Assembly: GCA_965222505.1 (NCBI GenBank)
Contig: OZ244956.1
Coordinates: 3,348,001 to 3,412,000, forward strand
Source: G965222505 sp965222505
Lineage (GTDB): Bacteria; Bacteroidota; Rhodothermia; Rhodothermales; DATKEJ01
Length of the DNA stretch: 64,000 nucleotides
Direction: 5' to 3'
Within the stretch, counting starts at the first letter, position 1; the number at the start of each line of letters is the position of its first letter. Below, in pieces: positions 44,678-52,719 of this stretch. The notes under the pieces are model-generated. The model did not search any database and was not told where the DNA came from. It worked only from the letters and a program-made list of their open reading frames with translations. Made by a program: the position numbers and the translations under genes.

Positions 44678-45943
44678 ATGCTTATGTACGTACGGTATTT
44701 TATGCTCGTCTTGTGGCTGGTTGTTGCCAGTTGTGATGCCCCATCGGAAGTCGAAGCTCCTGAATCTGTAAGTGGCACACTGGTTTCGGCCACATCGCTA
44801 TACACCTTGACGCAGGAGGAGGCCAACGCAGCACTCGGCGTCCTGGGCCTGTCGGCGCAATATGCCGTGGCGGTTCATAAGCTGGTCTATGAAACCATTG
44901 ATCCGGTCGGAGCACCCACGACGGCTTCCGGCGCCCTCATCATTCCGCAAGACCTCCCCGGTCCGGCACCGTTGCTCAGCTATCAACACGGCACGCTGGT
45001 ACGGAAGGCCAGTGCCCCCTCCGCCGACCGGGAAGGAGAAGTCCTGATTGGCGGCTTGTTCGCGACGGCGGGTTACATTAGTGTATTACCAGACTATTTG
45101 GGATTGGGTGATGGGCCGGGGCTACATCCCTTTGTACACGCCGCCTCGGAAGCCAGCGCAACCGTCGATATGCTCCGGGCCACCCGGCAGTTTCTGGCCA
45201 ATGAAAACATCGCTACCACCGATCAATTGTATCTGGTCGGGATCTCGCAGGGGGCACACGCCACCATGGCTGCCCTCCGTAGCCTGGAAGCCGATCATAC
45301 TGATGCGTTTACCGTCACGGCGGTTTCCTCGCTGTCCGGCCCCTATGACATCTCCGGGGCCATGTTCGATGTCGTACGGCAAACCGCGCCATATCCGGCT
45401 CCCTACTACCTCCCCTACACCGCCTTGAGCTATAATGCCATCTACGATGTTTTTGACAGCCCAACCGATTTTTTCGCCGATCCGTTTTCGACCACGGTGC
45501 CGCCTTTGTTTGATGGGTCGTTAGGAGCCGGGGCCATCAATGACTTGCTCCCGGAAGTCCCAAGGGATGTAATCATTCCCCAGGTCATGAATGCCATTGA
45601 AACCAATCCAGATCACCCCTTTCGGGTGGCCATGCGGGACAACGATCTGTACGACTTTCGGCCCATCGCTCCGGTTCGGCTCTACCACTGTGCCGCAGAT
45701 GAGCTGGTACCGTTCGTAAACTCCGAAACCGCGTTGGCCCAATTCCAGGCCAAAGGCGCGCAGGTTACCCTCACCGATCCGGCCCCTGCTGCCGGGCACG
45801 ATGCCCTTTGTTTCGGGCTGGGCCTCCTCCTCTCCAAACAATGGTTTGACAGCCAGTTACCTACCGGACCCGCCTACCACATCGCCCCTACCCCCGAAAA
45901 CGCCCGCCGTTTTGGGGAGGCCGTAGGGTTTTCCCAACGATAA
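44678..45943 (+). CDS. Lipoprotein alpha/beta hydrolase (secretory lipase-like)
   Basis: A 421-residue predicted lipoprotein from the ATG at 44678 (ATG at 44684 is possible); the leader ends in the lipobox VASC. The hydrolase core has LLSYQHGT and the nucleophile elbow LVGISQGAHATM. The later part, RLYHCAADELVPFVNSE, supplies a likely catalytic aspartate and AAGHDALCF a likely histidine. The DYLGLGDGPGLHPF stretch is shared with fungal-type secretory lipases and similar bacterial hydrolases. The substrate is unknown. It starts 65 bases after the O-antigen ligase-type gene, so a shared transcript is possible. Confidence 0.87.
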   Translation: MLMYVRYFMLVLWLVVASCDAPSEVEAPESVSGTLVSATSLYTLTQEEANAALGVLGLSAQYAVAVHKLVYETIDPVGAPTTASGALIIPQDLPGPAPLLSYQHGTLVRKASAPSADREGEVLIGGLFATAGYISVLPDYLGLGDGPGLHPFVHAASEASATVDMLRATRQFLANENIATTDQLYLVGISQGAHATMAALRSLEADHTDAFTVTAVSSLSGPYDISGAMFDVVRQTAPYPAPYYLPYTALSYNAIYDVFDSPTDFFADPFSTTVPPLFDGSLGAGAINDLLPEVPRDVIIPQVMNAIETNPDHPFRVAMRDNDLYDFRPIAPVRLYHCAADELVPFVNSETALAQFQAKGAQVTLTDPAPAAGHDALCFGLGLLLSKQWFDSQLPTGPAYHIAPTPENARRFGEAVGFSQR

Positions 45944-45975
45944 CCCATCCCGAACGTTCACCGTCCACCATCAAA

Positions 45976-46081
45976 CCCACCCATAACCCATCGTCCCACC
46001 CATAACGCCGCCCCACCGTAGGGACATGGCATGCCATGTCCCAATGGGGGTGCCATGTCCCAATGGGGGTGCCATGTCCCA
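45976..46081. repeat. Palindrome and tandem 19-bp repeats between convergent genes
   Basis: GGGACATGGCATGCCATGTCCC (46021-46042) is a perfect palindrome. It overlaps a 19-bp unit TGCCATGTCCCAATGGGGG repeated 2.6 times (46032-46080). A direct repeat CCCACCCATAAC lies at 45976-46008. The palindrome is a sequence variant of the one at 2399-2418. Confidence 0.8.
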
Positions 46082-46084
46082 GGA

Positions 46085-46831
46085 TTACCGTACCTCAACG
46101 AGGCTGATTTCAAAGATGAGGGTTGCGCCGGGAGGAATAGGTGGATTGGCATCTGGACGGCCTTGATTTCCGTAGGCCAAGTGAGCAGGAATTGTAAGTC
46201 GGCGTGTGCCGCCACCGAGCATACCATCGAACCCCTTATTCCATCCCTGGATGACGTTATCTACTTTGTAGGTGAATACCAGAGGTTGTCTACCTTCCGA
46301 GGTGTCAAAGACCCGGCCATCGGTTAAGCTGCCGGTATAGTTAACTGTAAGGCGTGCGCCGGGCACAACAGGCGGGCCGGTGCCGATTTCCAGGTCCTCA
46401 ATGATGAAGTCGCGCTCCACATCCAGCAATTCCACTTCAAGAATGATCGTCCGGTTGGGGGGAACGGATCCGTCTGCGGAGCCGGTGATTCCATAGGCCA
46501 GGTTGGGCGGGATGGTGAGTTTGCGTTTACCGCCTACCTTCATGTTTTGCAGGCCCTGTTCCAGCCCGATCAGCGTACAGCCGAACCCCATCAACAGCTT
46601 CACCGGATCGCCGTTGGTGGTGTTCAGAAATTCCTCGCCGGTTTTGAGGGTGCCGACGATGTGGAGGGTAACGGTCAGGCTATCGGCCGCCAACGCGCCC
46701 TCACCTTCAATGAGGTCAACGATGAGAAACGGGTCGTCGTCGGGCGGGGGGGTATCGTCGGAACTGTCGCAGCCACTCCAGATGAGGAGACCAGCGAGTA
46801 AAAGGGTGGGCAGCCAAGGGATACGTTTCAT
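46085..46831 (-). CDS. Lipoprotein peptidyl-prolyl isomerase with two FKBP domains
   Basis: A 248-residue predicted lipoprotein. The leader ends in the lipobox WSGC (Cys20). Two FKBP-type domains follow: residues 40-140 (GEFLNTTNG-like start, VGGKRKLTIPPNLAYGITGSADG) and 145-248 (VNYTGSLTDGRVFDTSEGR, GGTRRLTIPAHLAYGNQG). Aromatic and Tyr/Asp residues of the active site are better conserved in the second domain, so the first may be degenerate. It should assist folding of periplasmic or outer-membrane proteins. It is divergent from fabH across a 243-bp region with a hairpin repeat. Confidence 0.92.
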   Translation of the reverse strand: MKRIPWLPTLLLAGLLIWSGCDSSDDTPPPDDDPFLIVDLIEGEGALAADSLTVTLHIVGTLKTGEEFLNTTNGDPVKLLMGFGCTLIGLEQGLQNMKVGGKRKLTIPPNLAYGITGSADGSVPPNRTIILEVELLDVERDFIIEDLEIGTGPPVVPGARLTVNYTGSLTDGRVFDTSEGRQPLVFTYKVDNVIQGWNKGFDGMLGGGTRRLTIPAHLAYGNQGRPDANPPIPPGATLIFEISLVEVR

Positions 46832-46973
46832 CTACACAGTGTCCGTTCAGCGAAAAAAGGAAGGGGCGTGGTGTATACCAGAGCCATTTATGATGGGCAT
46901 GCATTTGTGTTCCGAAGCCGGAAGGTGTAGCTTGGAGGTAACGTCCTTTGCCTAAAACTTCACACACATCGAA

Positions 46974-47044
46974 GTAATGCGTAATGCGTAAGGATGATCT
47001 CCCACATGAAGAACAAGCTCCTTACGCAATACGGATTACGTACA
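46974..47044. repeat. Dispersed hairpin repeat, copy 1 (before fabH)
   Basis: Imperfect inverted arms of about 20 bases, GCGTAATGCGTAAGGA on the left and TCCTTACGCAATACGG on the right, flank a variable centre. Other copies are at 51502-51576 and 63243-63306. This copy ends 30 bases before the fabH start. Confidence 0.75.
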
Positions 47045-47074
47045 CGCAACTTGAATGACTAAAGGTATAAACCC

Positions 47075-48061
47075 ATGCCGACCATGCACGGATACCTTGC
47101 CGGTTGGGGCAAATACGTCCCTGAACGGGTTGTGACGAACGTTGATCTGGAAAAACAGGTCGATACCAGCGATGCCTGGATTGCCCAGCGCACCGGCATC
47201 CGTGCCCGGCATCTGGCCGCCGACGGGGAGCATACCTCGCACATGGCCACCAACGCCTCGCGTGAGGCCCTGGAAATGGCCGGTATCGATCCCAAGGACC
47301 TGGACCTGATCATTGTGGCCACGTCCAGTCCGGATTACCTGACGCCGCCGGTGTCCAGCCAGGTACAGGACCAGTTGGGGGCCACCGATGTAGGGGCCTT
47401 TACCCTCGTGGTGGGGTGCCCGGGGTTTGTATATGGGCTGGTGGTGGCCCAGCAGTTCATCACAGCGGGTACGGCCCAACGGATTCTGGTCGTGGGCGTC
47501 GAGCTAATCTCCCGCATGGTCGACTGGAACGACCGCAACACGTGCGTATTGTTCGGGGACGGTGCCGCCGCCGCCGTCATGGCGGCCCGTGAGGAACCCG
47601 GCGGTGTCATGTCCTTCGTATTGGGGTCCGACGGTTCAGGGGCCGAGCACCTGATTTTACCGAGTGGGGGCGTTGCCATTCCGCCGAGTCGCGAATCGTT
47701 GGCGGCTGGTCAGAACTATCTCAAGATGAACGGCCGGGAGGTCTTCAAATTCGCTACCCGTGTGATGGGCCGTGCGCTGGGCGAAGCCCTTGAAAAGGCA
47801 AATCTTACCGTGGAAGACATCGACCTGTTCATTCCCCATCAGGCCAATTTGCGCATCATCGAATCCGCCGCACGCAGGGCCGGCCTTGCGCCCGAGAAGG
47901 TGTTTACCAATGTTGATAAATACGGCAACACCTCCGCTGCGTCCGTGCCGATTGCGCTCTGTGAGGCCTACGAGCAAGGGCGGCTCAAGCGGGGGGATAC
48001 CGTCGCAATGGTGGCCTTTGGCGCGGGCCTGTCCTGGGCAGCCGCCATCCTGAAGTTTTAG
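47075..48061 (+). CDS. fabH: 3-oxoacyl-ACP synthase III (KASIII)
   Basis: A 328-residue ketoacyl synthase that starts fatty-acid synthesis by condensing acetyl-CoA (or another acyl-CoA) with malonyl-ACP. The catalytic triad is visible: Cys115 in VVGCPGF (where many homologues have AACSG), the histidine in FIPHQANLRII and the asparagine in KYGNTSAASVP. WIAQRTGIRARH and GDGAAAAVM are further signatures. Two lesser differences from the usual motif, GC in place of AC and P in place of A/S after Cys, could shift acyl specificity. It stands alone, with a hairpin repeat in front and a lipoprotein gene convergent behind. Confidence 0.93.
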   Translation: MPTMHGYLAGWGKYVPERVVTNVDLEKQVDTSDAWIAQRTGIRARHLAADGEHTSHMATNASREALEMAGIDPKDLDLIIVATSSPDYLTPPVSSQVQDQLGATDVGAFTLVVGCPGFVYGLVVAQQFITAGTAQRILVVGVELISRMVDWNDRNTCVLFGDGAAAAVMAAREEPGGVMSFVLGSDGSGAEHLILPSGGVAIPPSRESLAAGQNYLKMNGREVFKFATRVMGRALGEALEKANLTVEDIDLFIPHQANLRIIESAARRAGLAPEKVFTNVDKYGNTSAASVPIALCEAYEQGRLKRGDTVAMVAFGAGLSWAAAILKF

Positions 48062-48155
48062 GGGCATGGTTTCGCTCAGTGATGGCTGTGGCTCCCTTTG
48101 GTCGTTAGGAGAGTCGGTTCGCTTACGGTATGGTTCGACCCTTGGGTAGGAGAAA

Positions 48156-48226
48156 CCGCAAGCGTAGCGAGCCAACCCCCGACGAGCGTCAGCGAGTCCA
48201 ACCTCCGCGAACGCAGTGAGCCTATC
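48156..48226. repeat. Degenerate GCGTAGCGAG-type repeats between convergent genes
   Basis: Three imperfect units of about 23 bases, AAGCGTAGCGAGCCAACC, GAGCGTCAGCGAGTCCAACC and GCGAACGCAGTGAGCC, follow one another between fabH and the lipoprotein gene. The core AGCGTAGCGA also occurs inside the element at 59769-59972. Confidence 0.55.
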
Positions 48227-48653
48227 TTTCTTCGACTTCCGCTGGCGGCTTCCGCGTGGCTTTCGTTTCGAAGGTCCCGTATCCTGTGGCATCGGTTGAG
48301 CCGGTCATGGTCATCCCTTCAACATTGGCCGTGCTGGTCAACTCGATGGACTGACCATCGACGTCGAGTGTGGCGTTATACGTGACGGTGTTGCCTTCCA
48401 TCACCAGGTTTCTCAGTTCGGCCTGGCCGTAGGATAATTCGCTGGTCATGTAACCCATCAACGTGCCGTCTTCGGATTCTTCAAAGTGGATCGTGCCGCC
48501 GATGTCTCCTTGCGGGGTATTCATGACGGTGTAGTCCCAATCGCCCAGTACGGCGGCATAGGGGGACAACTTTTTCGTGCCGGCGCAGCCGATCAGAAAG
48601 CCGAAAACGAGGAGCAGTAAACCAGAGGTACGGAGAGAAAATAGGGGTGTCAT
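48222..48653 (-). CDS. Lipoprotein of unknown function
   Basis: A 143-residue predicted lipoprotein: the leader is hydrophobic (9-22) and ends in the lipobox LIGC (Cys23). The mature part is a small beta-rich domain with GDWDYTVMNTPQGDIGGTIHF, YNATLDVDGQSIEL and GTFETKATR, similar to calycin-like or META-like sheets. The family is not recognised. It is the last gene of a possible minus-strand run starting at mlaE, 92 bases after the YheT-type gene. Confidence 0.8.
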   Translation of the reverse strand: MTPLFSLRTSGLLLLVFGFLIGCAGTKKLSPYAAVLGDWDYTVMNTPQGDIGGTIHFEESEDGTLMGYMTSELSYGQAELRNLVMEGNTVTYNATLDVDGQSIELTSTANVEGMTMTGSTDATGYGTFETKATRKPPAEVEER

Positions 48654-48745
48654 AATGTGTTTGATCTATTGGTGGTGACAAGGAACGGGAAGAAATCCCG
48701 GAGGAAAGATACACAAAGCCTGTTACGTTGCAAGCCCTGTTTTCG

Positions 48746-49711
48746 TTACACCGCTTCGGCGAAGGCACAGGCACGGGTTTCCGACCAATACTCGTGGTCG
48801 GCGTTGAATGTGACGAAGCCCACGTGACCGCCGGATGCAGGGGTTTCAAACGTGAGGTAGGGATGGGCTTCTGCTTCGGCAACCGGGTAGCAGGCCTTCG
48901 GCAAAAAGGGGTCATCCCAGGCATTGACGAGCAAGGTCGGGATGCGGATGTGCGGAATAAAACGTTTGCTGCTTACCTGATGGTAGTAGTCGTCGGCACC
49001 CTGAAAGCCGTGCACCGGGGCCGTGAAGGTATCATCGAAATAAACAATGGTACGTGGGGCCAGGCGTTTGACGGGAGGGATATGGCCGGGGTATTGTTGG
49101 CGCTTGGCGCGGGCTTTCTGGTTGAGGGAGCGGATGAAGCGTTCCTGGTAGATCCAGTTGGCCGGTCGGTTGATGTGTTCTGCACTGGTCTTAAAATCGG
49201 TTGGGACGGAGAAAACGGCGGCCCGCTTGATGGCTGGATGTAAGTCCTCGGCCTTTTCACCGAGGTATTTCAGAATCATATTCCCGCCCAGGCTAAACCC
49301 GACCAACACCAGGTGATCATATGGGTTTGATGCCAGGACATGCGAAAGGGTGGTGTGCAAATCGTCGGTGGCTCCGCCGTGGTAGGTTCGGGCCTGCCGG
49401 TTCATTTCGCCGCTGCAACTGCGGAAGTTGAGCACCACGGCATCCCAGCCTCTGCGGCTAAAGGCACGAACCATCCCGAGGATGTAGGGCCGTTGGCTGT
49501 GGCCTTCGAGGCCGTGGGTGAGCAACACTGCACGCGAGGCACCCACCCGGGCAAAGTCGAGGTCCAGGAAATCGTCATCGGGTGTAGGGATGCGTTCCCG
49601 CATGTAGGGGACCTCCGGCAAGCGCCGGAGTTTGGCCCCGTAAATGGTTTGCAAATGGCCGTTGTGCAACCACCGAGGAGCGCGATATGATGATTCTTTC
49701 AAATGGGGCAT
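48746..49711 (-). CDS. YheT family alpha/beta hydrolase
   Basis: A 321-residue cytosolic hydrolase. PRWLHNGHLQTIYG is the YheT-family N-terminal signature; VLLTHGLEGHSQRPY contains the oxyanion histidine-glycine; the nucleophile elbow is VLVGFSLGGNMILKYL; the catalytic aspartate and histidine are in NAWDDPFLP and GGHVGFV. Family members are thought to be esterases or acyl hydrolases of unknown physiological substrate. It lies 67 bases downstream of mlaD on the same strand, so a role in lipid metabolism is a reasonable guess. Confidence 0.93.
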   Translation of the reverse strand: MPHLKESSYRAPRWLHNGHLQTIYGAKLRRLPEVPYMRERIPTPDDDFLDLDFARVGASRAVLLTHGLEGHSQRPYILGMVRAFSRRGWDAVVLNFRSCSGEMNRQARTYHGGATDDLHTTLSHVLASNPYDHLVLVGFSLGGNMILKYLGEKAEDLHPAIKRAAVFSVPTDFKTSAEHINRPANWIYQERFIRSLNQKARAKRQQYPGHIPPVKRLAPRTIVYFDDTFTAPVHGFQGADDYYHQVSSKRFIPHIRIPTLLVNAWDDPFLPKACYPVAEAEAHPYLTFETPASGGHVGFVTFNADHEYWSETRACAFAEAV

Positions 49712-49778
49712 AATCGGAGGGGCCGGTCTTGTGCTGGCCCCTCATACCGCAGCGTAAACCGATCTTGTGCCGGCTCCG

Positions 49779-50705
49779 TCAAAACAAATCCACCAATTTC
49801 AGGTGGCCGAGGTAGCGTTTGGGGTTATTTTGGAAATCGGCGAGGAAGCGAGAGAGTTGCGTGGCCGTTGAGTCCAGCTTGTGGTAGAGGGCGGGGTCAT
49901 TGGCCATCAGGCCGAGGGTGCCTTCCCCGGCATCGACCTTGGCAAGCAAGCTGTTCAGGTTGTTGCTCACACCGGCCAGGCCGTCCAGCGTGGTGCGGGT
50001 TTGCGCCAGCGTCAGGTTCATTTCGTGCATGGTCCGGGCCAGCGAGTCGGAGCCGGTTGTGGCCAGTCGGTTGAAGCTGACCAGAGTGGTATCCAGCCGG
50101 ATCAGGACGCCGGACAGGTTTTGCCGCTCGGCCCGGATGGTTTCGTTGAGCGTCGCGGTCAGGGTATTGAGCGACGTCAGCATCTGGCGGGTATCGCTGT
50201 TGGGCGTGTTGAGTTGGAACTGCATAGCCTTGAGCGTCGCATCCAGGTTTGCCAGGATGGTGTCGATTTGCTCGACGTACGGCTCGGCAATTTTAGAGGC
50301 ACTGGAGAGGAGGTTCACCTCCCGGGTTGCGATGGCGTCTTCAGCCTGGAGCAGGGTGCTCGACTGGCCGGGTTCGATTTGCATCTTGACCCCGCCAAGG
50401 GCGCTGAAACCGGTGATTTCGGCATAGGAATCCGAGGGGACGGTGATGCCGTTGTCCAGCCGCATCCGCACCTGGACGCGCCCGGTTTGTTGGTTGAGTT
50501 CGACAGACTTTACGCTACCCACCCGGACGCCCCGGATCTGGACAGGGTTACCGGGAATGAGGCCGTCAATGCGGTCAAACTCGGATACGATTTCGTAGGA
50601 CCCCCCCAGCGGGATATCCTCAAAATACCGGATCCCGAAGATGATCACGAGGACGGCCACCACGATGGCTATTCCTACCTTAAAAGCATTCTTTTTATTG
50701 TCCAC
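49779..50705 (-). CDS. mlaD: MlaD-type MCE domain protein
   Basis: A 308-residue membrane-anchored lipid-binding protein. One transmembrane helix (about 8-26) is followed by the MCE domain (36-115: YEIVSEFDRIDGLIPGNPVQIRGVRVGSV, then ALGGVKMQIEPG). A long helical region (130-290) rich in Leu, Thr and Asn follows, which in this family forms a tube or coiled coil. The protein partners with the ATPase and permease encoded just upstream to move phospholipids between membranes. The start is six bases after the mlaF stop. Confidence 0.93.
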   Translation of the reverse strand: MDNKKNAFKVGIAIVVAVLVIIFGIRYFEDIPLGGSYEIVSEFDRIDGLIPGNPVQIRGVRVGSVKSVELNQQTGRVQVRMRLDNGITVPSDSYAEITGFSALGGVKMQIEPGQSSTLLQAEDAIATREVNLLSSASKIAEPYVEQIDTILANLDATLKAMQFQLNTPNSDTRQMLTSLNTLTATLNETIRAERQNLSGVLIRLDTTLVSFNRLATTGSDSLARTMHEMNLTLAQTRTTLDGLAGVSNNLNSLLAKVDAGEGTLGLMANDPALYHKLDSTATQLSRFLADFQNNPKRYLGHLKLVDLF

Positions 50706-50711
50706 AACCGT

Positions 50712-51494
50712 TTACGTTACGTTGGGAGACATCGAACCCGTTTGCCGAAGCGTTTGGGGTCCGATCTGGTATTCACTGGCCCGAACGAAATCGAGCAGTA
50801 CCTTGTCTTTGGCGCGGTGCAATTCCTTCACGGTTCCGGACCAATGGATCCGGCCATTGTAGAGGAACGCGATACGGTCGGCGATGTCAAGCGCAGCCCG
50901 GATGTCATGCGTGATGACGACGCTTGTTACGCCCAGCCGGTCCGCCAGGTTGGTTATCATTTCGTTGATGGTTGCCGAGGTCAACGGGTCCAGGCCGCTG
51001 TTCGGTTCATCGTAAAAGATGTATTCTGGTTCCAGGGCGATGGCCCGTGCCAGTGCCACTCGCTTCTGCATCCCGCCGGAGAGTTCGGACACGTGTTTGT
51101 GCCCGGCCTCTTCAAGCTCGACCATTTCCAGGCACGTATTGACCCGTTCTGCCACCTGGTCATCCGGTTTTTGCAACAGCATGCGCAGCGGAAAGGCCAC
51201 ATTGTCGAAGGCCGTCATGGAGTCGAACAAGGCACCACCCTGGAACAACACGCCGAAGCGCCGCCTGAGTTTGCGCAAATCGCCGTAGGAAATCGCGTTG
51301 ATGTCAGTGCCGTCCACCAGGATCTGTCCTGCATCCGGCTGGATCAGCCCGATCATGTGTTTCATCAACACGCTCTTCCCTGACCCTGAAGCCCCAAGCA
51401 CCACAAACGTTTCACCCTCGTCGATAGAGAGCGAGACTTCCGTGAGGACCGTCTTGGTCCCGAAGCGCTTGGTCAGGTTACGGACTTCGATCAT
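50712..51494 (-). CDS. mlaF: MlaF-type ABC transporter ATPase
   Basis: A protein of about 260 residues from the ATG at 51494, where MIEVRNLTKRFGTKTVL begins; an upstream ATG at 51542 lies inside a hairpin repeat and would add 16 meaningless residues. Walker A is LGASGSGKSVLMK, the Q-loop FQGGALFDSMT, the signature LSGGMQKRVALARAI, Walker B YIFYDEPNSGLDP (with the NSGLD sequence of the Mla/Ttg2 subclass) and the switch histidine VVITHD. It powers the MlaE permease. Confidence 0.94.
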   Translation of the reverse strand: MIEVRNLTKRFGTKTVLTEVSLSIDEGETFVVLGASGSGKSVLMKHMIGLIQPDAGQILVDGTDINAISYGDLRKLRRRFGVLFQGGALFDSMTAFDNVAFPLRMLLQKPDDQVAERVNTCLEMVELEEAGHKHVSELSGGMQKRVALARAIALEPEYIFYDEPNSGLDPLTSATINEMITNLADRLGVTSVVITHDIRAALDIADRIAFLYNGRIHWSGTVKELHRAKDKVLLDFVRASEYQIGPQTLRQTGSMSPNVT

Positions 51495-51501
51495 GGGGAA
51501 A

Positions 51502-51576
51502 TTATTGCGTATTGCGTATTGCGTAAGGGAGGTAGCCCACATAAGGGAGGCCGCCCTTACGCATTACGCAATACGT
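51502..51576. repeat. Dispersed hairpin repeat, copy 2 (between mlaE and mlaF)
   Basis: Arms are CGTATTGCGTATTGCGTAAGG and its nearly perfect complement at 51555-51575 (one mismatch over 22 bases). The centre contains AAGGGAGG-type and CCCACAT segments also present in copy 3. It lies 7 bases upstream of the mlaF start on the minus strand. Confidence 0.9.
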
Positions 51577-51629
51577 GCTACTGAGCCCTGAATATTTGCA
51601 GAACACTTTCGCATGGTACATCGTCTGGA

Positions 51630-52394
51630 TCAAAGCAACAACAACGCCAGGACGTAATCGGCGAGGAGGACCATCACGCAGCTCGTCACGGCGGCCTGCG
51701 TGGTGCTGCGGCCTACGCCTTCTGCACCGCCGGTCGTGAAAAACCCTTTAGCGCAGGAAATCGACGTAATCAGGTAGCCGAACACCAGCGATTTAATGAT
51801 ACCGAACACGGCATCGTAGGGCTTGAACCATTCCCGTGCCCCTTCGATAAATTCCTGAATCGACACGTGGCCGCTCAGGCTTCCCGCCAGCATCCCGCCG
51901 CTGATCCCAACAAAGCAGGCGGCTGCGTACAGGACCGGAAACATCAAGATACCGGCCAGCACGCGGGGGACCACCAGGTAGGCCACAGAATTCAGTCCCA
52001 TCGCTTCCAGGGCATCGACCTGCTCGGTTACACGCATGGTCCCCAGTTCTGCTGCGATGCGTGCCCCCACGCGCCCGGCCAGAACCAGGGCCGTCGTGAC
52101 CACGCCCAGTTCAAGGACGATGGACGGCACCACAACGCCGCCGATGATGCTGTTCGGGATGAAGGGGCTTACGAGTTGATAGGCCGTCTGGACGGTGAGC
52201 ACCATGCCGGAAAACGCGGAGGCCAGGGCCACAATCGGCAGGGAGTCCACGCCGATGCGGACCATCTGGGTCAGTAGATTGGCGCCATAAGTACGGAACT
52301 CAAAAACAGAGCGAAACGACTGGAAAATCAGCAAGCCGTATTGCCCCACTTCCGTAAAAAACGCCTTCGAAGTTTGTGCGATCAGATTACCCAT
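51630..52394 (-). CDS. mlaE: MlaE-type permease
   Basis: A 254-residue integral membrane protein with about five or six helices. Family blocks include GVDSLPIVALASAFSGMVLTVQTAYQL, the VLELGVVTTALVLAGRVGARIAAELGTMRVTEQVDALEAMGLN sequence containing the conserved EQ(V/I)DAL motif, LVVPRVLAGILMFPVL and ISCAKGFFTTGGAEGVGRSTTQAAVTS. It forms the membrane core of a phospholipid (or lipid-like) transporter with MlaF and MlaD. mlaF follows on the same strand. MlaC and MlaB genes are not present nearby. Confidence 0.95.
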   Translation of the reverse strand: MGNLIAQTSKAFFTEVGQYGLLIFQSFRSVFEFRTYGANLLTQMVRIGVDSLPIVALASAFSGMVLTVQTAYQLVSPFIPNSIIGGVVVPSIVLELGVVTTALVLAGRVGARIAAELGTMRVTEQVDALEAMGLNSVAYLVVPRVLAGILMFPVLYAAACFVGISGGMLAGSLSGHVSIQEFIEGAREWFKPYDAVFGIIKSLVFGYLITSISCAKGFFTTGGAEGVGRSTTQAAVTSCVMVLLADYVLALLLL

Positions 52395-52719
52395 ACCGAG
52401 GGGTTAGGGGAACCGGCCCTACACGCCGACCCGTGGTGTATGCCCTGCTATACGTAATAAACAGCAATGGTTCCAAATGCATGAAAGATGCACACACGTT
52501 ACCCTGCCATTAGCAACAGCCCTATATGGTAAACGCGTAATTTAAGGATAAAGCGTCGCATCCCACCCGGTATTGCATACCCCTTGATGGGGACCAGGCC
52601 ACCAGCCGGGTTTTGATGTTACTATTTTGTAATGGAATAGCTTTTTCACCATACCCATCGTTGTGATTCCTATATTTGAGTCCGTTTCACCTGTCTTCTA
52701 CTATTGACCCCTGGTCTCC
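52395..52719. other. 325-bp intergenic region between mlaE and glgC with hairpins and a -7 box
   Basis: No gene is seen. A nested hairpin lies at 52565-52611: outer arms ACCCGG/CCGGGT and inner CCCC-TTGAT-GGGG (52580-52592), followed by TTTT. TATATTTG at 52671-52678 matches the -7 consensus TAnnTTTG 42 bases before the glgC start. A plausible -33 TTG at the usual distance is not obvious. Confidence 0.4.
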
